Assembly (NCBI RefSeq): GCF_013113835.1
Contig: NZ_VTYQ01000007.1
Span: 186,001 to 250,000, forward strand
Source of the DNA: Vibrio sp. RE88
GTDB lineage: Bacteria > Pseudomonadota > Gammaproteobacteria > Enterobacterales > Vibrionaceae
DNA length: 64,000 nucleotides
Direction: 5' to 3'
Numbering within the stretch: the stretch's first letter is position 1; every line of letters starts with the position of its first letter. Below are positions 45,063-54,379 of the stretch, piece by piece. Both the position numbers and the translations under genes were made by a program. The notes beneath the pieces are model-generated. The model did no database searches. It was not told where the DNA came from and saw only the letters and a list, made by a program, of their open reading frames with translations.

Positions 45063-46169
45063 ATGAATAATTGGACAACAAACGTGTCAGAAAAACTCAA
45101 AATAACTTCCAGCCATTGGGTATTGATTGTTGCTCTACTTGCTGCTGGCTTTGCCTGCTTCTTATTAGTTGAGCCTTACATAAACTCAATTGTGATGGCG
45201 TTTATCATTTCTCTGCTGATGTTTCCTATCCATGAGTGGATCGAAAACCGCATGCCGAATCATAGAAACATCGCATCGTTGCTGTCTTGTACCTTACTCA
45301 CCGTCATCATAGTGCTACCCCTTCTTTTTGTTTTCGCCGCCATTGTTCAACAAGGTTCAGCATTTTCACAAAACGTCTATCAGTGGGTGACTCACGGCGG
45401 CATCCAAGCCCTGTTTGAACACCCATGGGTGGTAAAAGGCTTGTCTATCATCAATACCTACTTACCGTTTGATGAGATTCAACCTCAGGAAATCGGTCAG
45501 AAAGTGGCTCAGTTCGCCACGTCATTTGGCTCGAACTTAGTCGGTATCAGTGCGAAAATTCTTGGCGATGCGACCAACTTCCTACTCAACTTCTTCCTGA
45601 TGTTGTTTGTATTGTTCTTCTTACTTCGTGACCACGACAAAATTATTGCCGCGATTCGTCATATTCTTCCGCTGTCTCGCAGCCAGGAAGACAAACTGCT
45701 GGATGAAGTTGAGCAAGTGTCTAAATCCGCCGTAATGGGTTCATTCCTAACCGCAATCGCGCAAGGCTTTGCTGGTGGTATCGGTATGTGGCTCGCAGGC
45801 TTCCCTGGATTGTTCTGGGGCACCATGATGGGCTTCGCCTCCTTTATTCCTGTGGTCGGCACCGCATTGATTTGGATACCTGCGGCGGCCTACCTATTCT
45901 TGACTGGAGATACTACATGGGCGATTTTCCTGACCATCTGGAGTGTCGCTGTCGTTGGGTCAATTGATAACCTGCTCAGACCACTGTTAATGCAAGGCAG
46001 TGCAGGAATGAACACTCTAATGATCTTCTTCTCTCTATTAGGCGGCCTTCACCTGTTTGGCTTAATTGGCCTGATCTACGGCCCTTTGATCTTCGCCATC
46101 ACCATGGTGCTGTTTAATATTTACGAAGAAGAGTTTCAGGACTTCCTCGACGAGCAAGATCAAAACTAA
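45063..46169 (+). CDS. AI-2E family permease (PerM-like)
   Basis: Polytopic inner-membrane protein of 368 residues with about eight helices in the typical layout: a helix pair at about 18-60, one near 68-95, a soluble helical region at about 100-155, then helices at about 160-185 and several from 220 to 350, including GTMMGFASFIPVVGTALIW and LLGGLHLFGLIGLIYGPLI. Family members have been linked to autoinducer-2 export (TqsA) or Na+/H+ exchange; the substrate here cannot be told. It ends at a terminator directly before rsmC. Confidence 0.82.
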   Translation: MNNWTTNVSEKLKITSSHWVLIVALLAAGFACFLLVEPYINSIVMAFIISLLMFPIHEWIENRMPNHRNIASLLSCTLLTVIIVLPLLFVFAAIVQQGSAFSQNVYQWVTHGGIQALFEHPWVVKGLSIINTYLPFDEIQPQEIGQKVAQFATSFGSNLVGISAKILGDATNFLLNFFLMLFVLFFLLRDHDKIIAAIRHILPLSRSQEDKLLDEVEQVSKSAVMGSFLTAIAQGFAGGIGMWLAGFPGLFWGTMMGFASFIPVVGTALIWIPAAAYLFLTGDTTWAIFLTIWSVAVVGSIDNLLRPLLMQGSAGMNTLMIFFSLLGGLHLFGLIGLIYGPLIFAITMVLFNIYEEEFQDFLDEQDQN

Positions 46170-46199
46170 GATCTAAGGAACAGGAAAACTTCAAGAATG

Positions 46200-46230
46200 C
46201 GGGGGATTATGCGAAAATCCCCCGTCTTTT
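46200..46230 (+). terminator. Terminator between the AI-2E family gene and rsmC
   Basis: Stem GGGGGAT/ATCCCCC followed by GTCTTTTTT. It lies just before the rsmC start, so rsmC depends on read-through or on a promoter inside this region. Confidence 0.85.
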
Positions 46231-46247
46231 TTCAGCCAGAGTCCATT

Positions 46248-47270
46248 ATGTCTGCCTATATTGCACCGAGCCAAATTGCACAACGACAACTCGCCTACTT
46301 TAAAGGTAAACATGTTCTTGTTGCTGGGGAATCAGAAGACCTGTTCCCAGTAGAGCTCAGCAAACACTGTGAATCCGTCACCGTGTTTACCACCAACTAT
46401 GGTTACTACCGTCAGTTAGAGTCTAACACTCAGCTAACGGCTGTGTTTGGCGCGGAGTTTATTGAGCAGACTCAAGCCGACATGATTCTACTCTATTGGC
46501 CAAAAGCGAAAGCCGAAGCCGAGTTTTTGTTGGCGATGTTGCTGGCCAAGCTAGGGCCACAAACTGAAATTGTCGTTGTCGGTGAAAATCGCTCAGGTGT
46601 AAAAAGCATCGAAAAGATGTTTAAACCCTACGGGCCAATCAATAAATTCGACTCTGCGAGACGTTGCTCTTTTTACTGGGGACAATGCCTTGAGCAGCCT
46701 GCTGAGTTTAATCTTAATGATTGGTTTAAGCAGTATCAGGTCAGCTACCAAGGGCATGAACTGACGATCAAAAGCTTACCAGGGGTATTCAGTCACGGTC
46801 AGTTCGATATCGGCAGTCAACTGCTGTTAGATACTCTGCCAGCGCTGTCAGGGAAAATATTGGATTTTGGCTGTGGTGCCGGAGTGATTGGCTCTGTCAT
46901 GGCAACGCTCAATGCTGAGATTGAACTTGAAATGTGCGATATCAGCGCACTGGCGGTCGAATCTAGTAAAGCGACATTAGCAGCCAATGGCCTCAAAGGG
47001 CGAGTGTTTGCTTCAGACATCTATTCTGATACCAGCCAAGACTATCAGTTTATTATCAGTAACCCACCTTTTCATGCAGGTCTGGATACCAGCTACAGTG
47101 CAACCGAAACTTTGTTAGCCAAGGCACCAAAGCACCAAAGCTCAGGTGGCCAGCTACTGATAGTTGCCAATAGTTTTCTTAAGTATCCACCTATTATTAA
47201 GCAAGCATTTGGTAATTGTGAGACGCTAAATAAGACCAATAAATTCGCAATATACTACGCAAAAAAATAG
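46248..47270 (+). CDS. rsmC: 16S rRNA (guanine(1207)-N2)-methyltransferase
   Basis: Methylates G1207 of 16S rRNA in the 30S subunit. The ATG at 46248 (MSAYIAPSQIAQRQLAYFKGK) gives 340 residues, close to the E. coli length. The C-terminal methyltransferase half has the SAM loop KILDFGCGAGVIG and catalytic NPPFHAG; the N-terminal half is the degenerate duplicate. In E. coli it sits next to holD; here the two are 20 kb apart. Confidence 0.95.
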   Translation: MSAYIAPSQIAQRQLAYFKGKHVLVAGESEDLFPVELSKHCESVTVFTTNYGYYRQLESNTQLTAVFGAEFIEQTQADMILLYWPKAKAEAEFLLAMLLAKLGPQTEIVVVGENRSGVKSIEKMFKPYGPINKFDSARRCSFYWGQCLEQPAEFNLNDWFKQYQVSYQGHELTIKSLPGVFSHGQFDIGSQLLLDTLPALSGKILDFGCGAGVIGSVMATLNAEIELEMCDISALAVESSKATLAANGLKGRVFASDIYSDTSQDYQFIISNPPFHAGLDTSYSATETLLAKAPKHQSSGGQLLIVANSFLKYPPIIKQAFGNCETLNKTNKFAIYYAKK

Positions 47271-47277
47271 TCATTCA

Positions 47278-47305
47278 GCCCGATATGATGCTTCATATCG
47301 GGCTC
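47278..47305 (+). terminator. Stem-loop after rsmC
   Basis: Perfect 12-bp stem AGCCCGATATGA/TCATATCGGGCT with a four-base loop. The following T-run is broken (CTGCTTCTCT), so termination may be partial. Confidence 0.65.
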
Positions 47306-47464
47306 TGCTTCTCTCCTTCCGCAAAAATTGCGCATTCATCCACGCTTTAACTCAGACTTACTTGTCAAAGTAAAAAAACTCGTTAATTTTGTCATTCTAG
47401 GATAGTCACGTTTTTTACTGGGCATGTTATTGCCTGCCTTCATTACGGAAAGTCTAGTTAGCTC

Positions 47465-50400
47465 ATGTTTAAGTTGTACCGAAAACAAAGATTTAAGCGC
47501 CTGCAACACACTTTAATGCTGGCATTTCTTGTATTGAGTATTACGCCACTCACGATCATCGCGATCTTTTTCCTCCAGTCTCATACCAAAGATTTGCAGG
47601 AGCAAAGTACTTCGCACTTAATGTCCGTACGAGACAGTAAACAGCAACAAGTCACTGACTACATGTACGCCAAAGAATCGGAAGTTATGGGCTTTGTTCG
47701 CTCTGAACTGGCTTATGCCAGTGGCGGGCGTTTCTACGGATTAGTCAATGCGTTTCGCAGCTTAGGACTGGATATGGCTCAGGCACGCGAATACGCTCAG
47801 CGGCGTTACATTCCTGGCTCAGGCGATCAGATCAAAACCTCAATACTGCCTCAGTCCAATGTTTATACTGGTACGGAGCGATATCGACTGCTGCATAAAC
47901 GCTATCACAGAGCCTATCTAGAACTGCTCAAACGCTCTGACTTTGACGATGCTCTACTGGTTGATTTAGAAGGTAACGTCACCTATTCCATCTTTAAACA
48001 CGACAACTACGGCACCAATCTGCTGACTGGACGCTTTCGCGATACCAATCTAGGTCGGACCTTCCACAAGCTAAAAACTCAGGTCACTGAAAAGCGTAAA
48101 TCCAATGAAGATTACACACCGGTGATCATTTCAGACTTTGAGATGGACAGAGGTAAACCTGTCGCGTGGCTCGGCGCTCCCATCGTTCAGCAAGGTTATC
48201 TTCACAGCTATGCTATGTTCCGTTTGCCAAACAATGGCATCACTAAACTAATAGCCGATACTAACAACGCTTCAGCAATGAAAACTTTGCTGGTCGGCGC
48301 TGACCATAAATCAAGAACCATGGCTTATGAGCAAGAAGACATCGATAAGAGCCGCGAAGTTGTTGATTTAGCGTTGGAAGGAAAAACCGATGTCGGGACA
48401 TACACAAACACGCTCGGAGAAGCGACCATCGCCGCTTACAGCCCTATTTCGTTTAAAGGTGTCGACTGGGCCATTGTGGTAGAAGTGCCAGAAAAAGAAG
48501 CTTTTGCACGCGTCCACCAACTCGAAACTCTGTTCGTATTTGCCATGCTATGTGCAATTGTACTGGTGGTTGCCGCGTCCCATTACTTATCTAACTTTAT
48601 TACCGCACCTTTATTGAAGCTGACGTGGGCGGCAGAAAAAGTCTCGGCTGGCGATCTCGATACGGACATCATCAATACAGAGCGAAAAGATGAGATAGGC
48701 CGACTGGCCATCAGTTTTGAGCGCATGCAACGCTCCATTCGCGACAAAATACTGCTTATAAAACAGCAAAATGAAGAGCTGGAAAGCAACCTAAAGCTGA
48801 TCCAAAAGCAAAATGACGAGCTGCAATTGGCGAACAAACTCAAAGATGAGTTCCTCGCCACCACCTCTCATGAATTGCGAACTCCACTCCATGGCATGGT
48901 AGGTATCGCAGAAGCGCTAATCTCCGGAGCCAATGGACCAATTACCGCGGATCACAAGTACCAGCTCGATATCATCATCAGTAGCGGCCAGCGCTTGGCC
49001 ACCTTGGTTGATGACCTGCTTGATTACCACAAAATGCGTTACGGTAATCTCGACATTGAAACCCGAGCTGTGGATATCTCCGGTGCAACGCGCTTGGTGC
49101 TCGAACTGTCGACTCATTTAGTGGGCAACAAACCCATTCGCATCATTAATCAGGTTCCTAACGATCCGCTATGGGTATGCGCCGATCCTCAACGCTTAGA
49201 GCAGGTGCTATACAACCTCGTTGGCAACGCCATCAAATACACCAGTGAAGGTAAAATCGTCATTTCCGCCACTCAGGTCGACGACAACATCCGCGTTCAA
49301 GTAGTAGATACTGGTCAGGGGATCCCTGCTGAGCAACTTGAACACATTTTTGAACCCCTGATTCAGGCTGGCAGTGATAGCAGCTGTTATCGCCAAGGGG
49401 CCGGCCTTGGTCTATCTATCAGCCGTCAGTTGATTGATTTGATGCAAGGCACGCTCTACGTCAGCAGCCAACCTATGGTTGGTACGACATTTAGCTTCAC
49501 TTTGCCAATCGCCTCAACCGAGCAAATAGGCCTCGCAAGCCATATCGAAGGCGCGCATTTCATTGCTCCAGAAAACAATGACCTAGAGATAATCGAAGGC
49601 TCAAATTTACCGGAGAATCCAGACGGGCCATTGCTGTTAGTGGTCGATGATGAACCGGTCAACCTGCGTGTCTTAGATAGCTTCCTTCGCCTTGAAGGCT
49701 ACCGAGTACGCACCGCGAAAAATGGTGAAGAAGCCGTTGAATCCGTTGGTCATGAAAAACCAGAGCTGATGCTACTCGATATCATGATGCCGGGAATGAG
49801 CGGCTATCAGGTGTGTGAAGTGCTGCGTAAAGACTATGATCATGCTCAGCTCCCCGTCATCATGCTTACAGCATTGAATCAGCCCGATGACCGAGTTCGA
49901 GGTTTCGAAGCCGGAGCCAATGACTACTTATCAAAACCTTTTAACAAACAAGAGCTCGCCGCACGAATTACGGCGCATCTAACCGCAAGCAAAGCCGAAC
50001 AACGCCGGATTGAAAACCAGCAGCTACAAACGGAACTTAAACAGCGCGCCATGGTTGAAGCCAGTTTACTAGAAACTCAGGGGCGTTTATTAGAGCAATT
50101 AGAGTCAGCCCCAGAAGCGATTATCTGTGTACGTGACGACAATAAAATCCGCTTCACCAATGATGCCGCCTCTCGTCTATTTAAGCGCACCACAGAACAA
50201 TTACGCCGTTCTAATGCGGATGAATTGATTGCACCAAAATTCCTTAACGTCGAACAGCCGCACTACTGTGGCGTCATTGATGTTTATGTCGAAGATGTAC
50301 GTCAGCACTTGTCTGCAGACATTCTCAAACTACCACAAGGCTCTGGCCTCAAATCCATGTACATCTTTAACGTGGGTGGCAGTGTCAACGCCGCGCGGAT

Positions 50401-50851
50401 CAATAACCTCGAAACCGCGGTTGAAGCCTTGTCCAGCTACGCGTTTGAAGGTGATAAAGCCAAACTGCAAGAGTTAAAAGAGCTAGGTGGAGAGTTTACG
50501 CGGTTAGCCGATCGAGCCACCACTGATAACAAATCCAAGCAAGAAGTCATGCGTGAAGTCTTAGTCGATGCAATGACAAGTGCGCTAACTTATTGGGAAA
50601 GCGTTACTGGTCAAAGCAAGTTTGCTTTCGCAGAGCAAAGCGGCTTATGGCGTGTGTACCTCGACCGTAGCACCTTACAGACTCGGACTCTGGACAAATA
50701 CCTGCGAGTCGAAACGTTACCAAAAACACCGCGCTGGCGAACGGTACTGAGCTCTCTGGAGTACATCCTTGAACACTGTAAAGAGATGAGCCCAGAGCGC
50801 ACTCATATTGAGAGCCTACGCGATAAGCTGCAACACCTCCTAACCAGCTAA
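47465..50851 (+). CDS. chiS: ChiS, chitin-sensing hybrid kinase and DNA-binding regulator
   Basis: Membrane regulator of chitin use. 1128 residues. Helix 17-37, periplasmic sensor 38-352, helix 354-376, HAMP about 377-430, coiled coil, HisKA with His469 in FLATTSHELRTPLHG, ATPase with NLVGNAIKY, DTGQGIP and GAGLGLS, receiver domain about 723-840 with Asp772 in LLDIMMPG and Lys in SKPF, then a C-terminal region (about 860-1128) with a PAS-like part. In V. cholerae ChiS the same His469 and Asp772 are present; the protein acts mainly as a phosphatase-regulated, membrane-bound DNA-binding activator held off by the periplasmic chitooligosaccharide-binding protein. The chb operon lies downstream, as in V. 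cholerae. Confidence 0.97.
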   Translation: MFKLYRKQRFKRLQHTLMLAFLVLSITPLTIIAIFFLQSHTKDLQEQSTSHLMSVRDSKQQQVTDYMYAKESEVMGFVRSELAYASGGRFYGLVNAFRSLGLDMAQAREYAQRRYIPGSGDQIKTSILPQSNVYTGTERYRLLHKRYHRAYLELLKRSDFDDALLVDLEGNVTYSIFKHDNYGTNLLTGRFRDTNLGRTFHKLKTQVTEKRKSNEDYTPVIISDFEMDRGKPVAWLGAPIVQQGYLHSYAMFRLPNNGITKLIADTNNASAMKTLLVGADHKSRTMAYEQEDIDKSREVVDLALEGKTDVGTYTNTLGEATIAAYSPISFKGVDWAIVVEVPEKEAFARVHQLETLFVFAMLCAIVLVVAASHYLSNFITAPLLKLTWAAEKVSAGDLDTDIINTERKDEIGRLAISFERMQRSIRDKILLIKQQNEELESNLKLIQKQNDELQLANKLKDEFLATTSHELRTPLHGMVGIAEALISGANGPITADHKYQLDIIISSGQRLATLVDDLLDYHKMRYGNLDIETRAVDISGATRLVLELSTHLVGNKPIRIINQVPNDPLWVCADPQRLEQVLYNLVGNAIKYTSEGKIVISATQVDDNIRVQVVDTGQGIPAEQLEHIFEPLIQAGSDSSCYRQGAGLGLSISRQLIDLMQGTLYVSSQPMVGTTFSFTLPIASTEQIGLASHIEGAHFIAPENNDLEIIEGSNLPENPDGPLLLVVDDEPVNLRVLDSFLRLEGYRVRTAKNGEEAVESVGHEKPELMLLDIMMPGMSGYQVCEVLRKDYDHAQLPVIMLTALNQPDDRVRGFEAGANDYLSKPFNKQELAARITAHLTASKAEQRRIENQQLQTELKQRAMVEASLLETQGRLLEQLESAPEAIICVRDDNKIRFTNDAASRLFKRTTEQLRRSNADELIAPKFLNVEQPHYCGVIDVYVEDVRQHLSADILKLPQGSGLKSMYIFNVGGSVNAARINNLETAVEALSSYAFEGDKAKLQELKELGGEFTRLADRATTDNKSKQEVMREVLVDAMTSALTYWESVTGQSKFAFAEQSGLWRVYLDRSTLQTRTLDKYLRVETLPKTPRWRTVLSSLEYILEHCKEMSPERTHIESLRDKLQHLLTS

Positions 50852-50871
50852 GTAGTCCCCATATTCCATAT

Positions 50872-50897
50872 AAACCCGCTTTAAGCGGGTTTTATTT
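50872..50897 (+). terminator. Terminator of chiS
   Basis: Stem AAACCCGCT/AGCGGGTTT with a three-base loop, followed by TATTTT. Confidence 0.9.
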
Positions 50898-51149
50898 TGT
50901 CTCTCGCTACCTTTCTTTAAATGGCTCTGTCCCACCAATAGCCCGCTGCACTTTTTAGCCTTATAAAGTTTTTACACAATAGAAAACAACCCGATTCAGG
51001 CTCCGCTAAGACACGCTAATTACATCGGGAGAGCCACTTTAAAACCGCCTATTTAGCGTTATCGAGAAGAAAAGAACTCAGTTTGCGAACACAATCACAA
51101 CAAGACGGCAGAATTAATTTTCCGCAAGAAAATAACCTTGATAAAGACT

Positions 51150-51165
51150 AGTGACAATGATCTCA
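51150..51165 (+). promoter_or_regulatory. CRP-like site upstream of the chb operon
   Basis: AGTGA-N6-TCTCA, two mismatches to the TGTGA-N6-TCACA consensus. It lies about 390 bases before the start codon, which is far for direct activation. Confidence 0.35.
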
Positions 51166-51307
51166 TATAGCTAGCAGCTTCTACATGCCACTAATATAAA
51201 TGAGCAGCAAGGTAAGTAAACACTAACAAACAATAAGTCATAGCTATGGTAGTGCGAGTGAGTTCAAATTTAGGAATAGCTCGATTGTTGATTAAAAAAG
51301 GGGCTAA

Positions 51308-51352
51308 TTAACGTTATTGACGTCAATAAGGTACTTTTTAACGTTTTTGACG
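51308..51352 (+). promoter_or_regulatory. Paired direct repeats, candidate ChiS binding sites
   Basis: TTAACGTTATTGACG at 51308 and TTAACGTTTTTGACG at 51338 differ at one base and start exactly 30 bases apart, about three helix turns. The first overlaps a perfect 16-bp palindrome TTATTGACGTCAATAA (51314-51329). V. cholerae ChiS is known to bind two sites upstream of chb; the identity of these repeats with such sites is inference. Confidence 0.5.
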
Positions 51353-51537
51353 AGATAGGCAATTGCCAAATTTAACGTAAAGGTGTTTTCTTAACTTGCC
51401 TAAGGCCTACAGGCCACTCAATTTCCCTGCTCCTCCGGCATGGTGAAATAATACTTGAGGTAGGTTTTAGGGAGTGTCTATCAGTTGATGACATTCAATT
51501 CCATAAGTGAAATGAAAGCAAATAGTAAGGAACAGCT

Positions 51538-53220
51538 ATGCTTGCCAACATTAAAAGAACAACACTAGCAACAGCAATTATTGCTGCAGCGACAACAGGA
51601 TTTACTTCTGTCGCTACCGCCGCTGAACGCAGTGAACTAACAGTACACCCTAAAGAATTCACCACTTTTGTACGTAACTTTAACCCGTATTTAGGTGCCA
51701 CTAACCTTCACACAACAACAGACTTCTTATACGAGCCTCTTGTTGTGTTTAACGAAATGCATGGTAACACTCCTGTATTCCGTTTGGCTGAAAGCTTCAA
51801 AATGTCTGATGACCTAATGAGCGTTACTTTCGATATTCGTAAAGGCGTGAAATGGTCAGATGGCGAAACCTTTGATGCTAACGACGTTGTTTACTCTTTT
51901 AACCTAGTAAAAGAGAAGCCAGAACTGGACCAAAGTGGTATCAACTCTTGGGTGGCTGGTGTTGAAAAACTGAACGACTACCAAGTCAAATTCCGCCTAA
52001 CGGAAGCGAACTCTAACGTACCTTACGAAATTGCTAAGGTGCCAGTTGTTCCTGAGCATATTTGGAAGGATGTTAAAAACCCAGCGACCTTCACTAACGA
52101 AAACCCTGTAGGTTCCGGCCCGTTCACTGAAATCGATACCTTTACAGCGCAACTGTACATTCAGTGTCGTAACCCGAACTACTGGGATGCAGACAACTTA
52201 GAAGTAGATTGTCTTCGTGTGCCTCAAATCGCGAACAACGATCAGTTCCTAGGTAAAGTGGTTAACGGCGAAATGGATTGGACGTCATCTTTCATTCCAG
52301 ATATTGACCGTACATATGCAGCTTCAAGCCCTAGCCACCAATACTGGTATCCGCCAGCGGGTACTCAGGCATTCGTCATCAACTTCAAGAACCCAGATGC
52401 CGCTAAGCATGAAGCGTTGAACAATGTTGATTTCCGTCGCGCGTTCTCTATGGCACTGGATCGTCAAACCATCATTGATATTGCTTACTACGGTGGCGGT
52501 ACAGTGAACGACTTTGCTTCAGGTCTTGGCTACGCATTTGAAGCTTGGTCTGACGAAGATGTTCACAATAAGTACAAAGCGTACAACACCTACAATGTTG
52601 AAGGTGCAAAAGAGCTGCTAAACAAAGCGGGCTTCAAAGATGTCAATAAAGATGGCTTTGTAGACACGCCATCAGGTAAATCATTTGAGCTTCTGATTCA
52701 ATCACCAAACGGTTGGACAGACTTCAACAATACAGTTCAGCTAGCGGTAGAACAGCTCGCTGAAGTGGGCATCAAAGCCAAAGCTCGTACACCAGATTTC
52801 TCTGTGTATAACCAAGCAATGCTGGAAGGCAGCTACGACGTCTCGTACACCAACTACTTCCATGGTGCGGATCCATACACTTACTGGAACAGTGCTTACA
52901 ACTCAGCATTGCAATCTGGTGATGGCATGCCTCGCTTTGCCATGCACTTCTACAAAAATGACCAGCTAGATGGCCTACTTAACAGCTTCTACAAAACAGC
53001 TGATAAAAACGAGCAGCTAGAAATTGCTCACGGCATCCAGCAAATCATTGCCGCAGATCAAGTGACTGTACCTGTGATGTCTGGTGCTTACATGTATCAA
53101 TACAACACAACTCGCTTCACTGGTTGGTGGAATGAAGAAAATCCGAAGGGCCGTCCAAACATTTGGGCTGGTATCCCTGAGCGTCTACTTCACGTGCTGG
53201 ACCTAAAACCAGTTAAGTAA
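51538..53220 (+). CDS. cbp: Periplasmic chitooligosaccharide-binding protein (CBP)
   Basis: Solute-binding protein of the chitobiose ABC importer and the ligand-dependent repressor of ChiS in V. cholerae. 560 residues. Signal peptide about 1-28 (cut near VATAA), then a family 5 (oligopeptide-type) binding fold with IRKGVKWSDGETFDANDVVYSF and DVSYTNYFHGADPYTYW. First gene of the operon. A stem-loop follows its stop and may favour its expression over the membrane genes. Codon use is strongly biased, as in an abundant protein. Confidence 0.94.
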   Translation: MLANIKRTTLATAIIAAATTGFTSVATAAERSELTVHPKEFTTFVRNFNPYLGATNLHTTTDFLYEPLVVFNEMHGNTPVFRLAESFKMSDDLMSVTFDIRKGVKWSDGETFDANDVVYSFNLVKEKPELDQSGINSWVAGVEKLNDYQVKFRLTEANSNVPYEIAKVPVVPEHIWKDVKNPATFTNENPVGSGPFTEIDTFTAQLYIQCRNPNYWDADNLEVDCLRVPQIANNDQFLGKVVNGEMDWTSSFIPDIDRTYAASSPSHQYWYPPAGTQAFVINFKNPDAAKHEALNNVDFRRAFSMALDRQTIIDIAYYGGGTVNDFASGLGYAFEAWSDEDVHNKYKAYNTYNVEGAKELLNKAGFKDVNKDGFVDTPSGKSFELLIQSPNGWTDFNNTVQLAVEQLAEVGIKAKARTPDFSVYNQAMLEGSYDVSYTNYFHGADPYTYWNSAYNSALQSGDGMPRFAMHFYKNDQLDGLLNSFYKTADKNEQLEIAHGIQQIIAADQVTVPVMSGAYMYQYNTTRFTGWWNEENPKGRPNIWAGIPERLLHVLDLKPVK

Positions 53221-53233
53221 GCGTTCTATCTAT

Positions 53234-53256
53234 GCGGCGTACATTCCGTACGCCGC
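53234..53256 (+). terminator. Intra-operon stem-loop after cbp
   Basis: Perfect nine-base-pair stem GCGGCGTAC/GTACGCCGC with a five-base loop and only TTTATCC after it. It probably causes partial termination or protects the cbp mRNA 3' end, a common device after binding-protein genes. Confidence 0.65.
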
Positions 53257-53390
53257 TTTATCCCCAAAAGCTTTGACCTATTAAAGTGTGGCGCCAGTCG
53301 TCAGGGGATTGTTCGCTCTCAATTTTGACTTTCGCTAGGAGCGACCTGAAACCAGAAACAGGGAAAATCTGGGTGAGTAAGGTGTAAGTT

Positions 53391-54377
53391 ATGGGTTATT
53401 TTTTAAGACGTTTGTCATTTTACTTTGTCGCACTTTTAGTTGCCGCGACACTTAATTTTATTATTCCGCGTGCAATGCCGGGTGATCCGGTCACCATGAT
53501 GTTTGCTAACGCATCTGTCCAGGTGACGCCTGAGCGCATTGCCGCCATGAAAGAACTACTGGGCTTTGTCGATGGTGGACTCTTTGTCCAGTACATCGCC
53601 TACATGAAGAATATACTCAGTTGGGAACTGGGCACCTCAATCCAGTTTTACCCACTCGCTGTTAATGACTTGCTAGGCAGTGCCTTTGGTTGGTCACTGT
53701 TCCTTGCGGGCACAGCGGTCATCCTATCTTTCTCGATCGGCTCTATTCTAGGTATCTACGCAGCTTGGAAGCGCGGTAGCAAATACGACGCATTCATTAC
53801 ACCGGGCATGCTCATCATCCAAGCCGTGCCGCAAGTCGTTATTGCCATGATTGCGATGTTCATTTTCGCAATTGGCTTAAAGTGGTTCCCTACTGGCTAC
53901 GCTTATACCGCAGGCACATCTCCAGATTGGACGAGCTGGGCATTCATTAAAGATGTGGCTTATCACGCAGTCCTACCTCTTTTCTGTGCGTCTGTAGTTC
54001 AGATCGGTGGTTTCCTTGTCAACATGCGTAACAACATGATCAACCTACTCGCGGAAGACTACATCACAATGGCCAAGGGTAAGGGATTAAGTGAAAACCG
54101 TGTGGTCTTCAATTACGCAGCACGAAATGCCTTGCTACCTAGTGTAACCGCCTTATCCATGGCGCTAGGTATGGCGATTGGTGGTCAGTTGATCATCGAA
54201 ATCATCTTCAACTACCCAGGTTTAGGCTCAGTACTTTTCAATGCAATTAAAGCTCGTGACTATCAAGTTCTTCAGGGCCAGCTGCTGATCATGACGCTAT
54301 TCATGCTGTTCTTTAACTTATTGGCTGACATGCTTTATGTCGTGCTTGACCCTCGCCTACGTAAGGGAGGCAAATAA
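53391..54377 (+). CDS. Chitobiose ABC transporter permease (DppB-type)
   Basis: 328 residues, six membrane helices, beginning MGYFLRRLSFYFVALLVAATLNFIIPRAMPGDP, the DppB/OppB start. The EAA loop region reads AEDYITMAKGKGLSENRVVFNYAARNALLP. It pairs with the second permease, whose start is two bases after this stop. By context it carries chitin disaccharides, though the family was named for peptides. Confidence 0.93.
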   Translation: MGYFLRRLSFYFVALLVAATLNFIIPRAMPGDPVTMMFANASVQVTPERIAAMKELLGFVDGGLFVQYIAYMKNILSWELGTSIQFYPLAVNDLLGSAFGWSLFLAGTAVILSFSIGSILGIYAAWKRGSKYDAFITPGMLIIQAVPQVVIAMIAMFIFAIGLKWFPTGYAYTAGTSPDWTSWAFIKDVAYHAVLPLFCASVVQIGGFLVNMRNNMINLLAEDYITMAKGKGLSENRVVFNYAARNALLPSVTALSMALGMAIGGQLIIEIIFNYPGLGSVLFNAIKARDYQVLQGQLLIMTLFMLFFNLLADMLYVVLDPRLRKGGK

Positions 54378-54379
54378 TC

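Larger units (their letters stand above)
50898..51537 (+). promoter_or_regulatory. Upstream control region of the chb operon
   Basis: 640 bases with no gene that I can support. It contains a CRP-like site, a weak SlmA-like half site (51258-51266, GTGAGTTCA; SlmA is a known activator in V. cholerae), two 30-bp-spaced direct repeats, a 10-bp palindrome GGCAATTGCC (51358-51367) and a third TTAACGT at 51372. The core -10 and -35 are not clear. The leader before the first gene is long. Confidence 0.7.
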
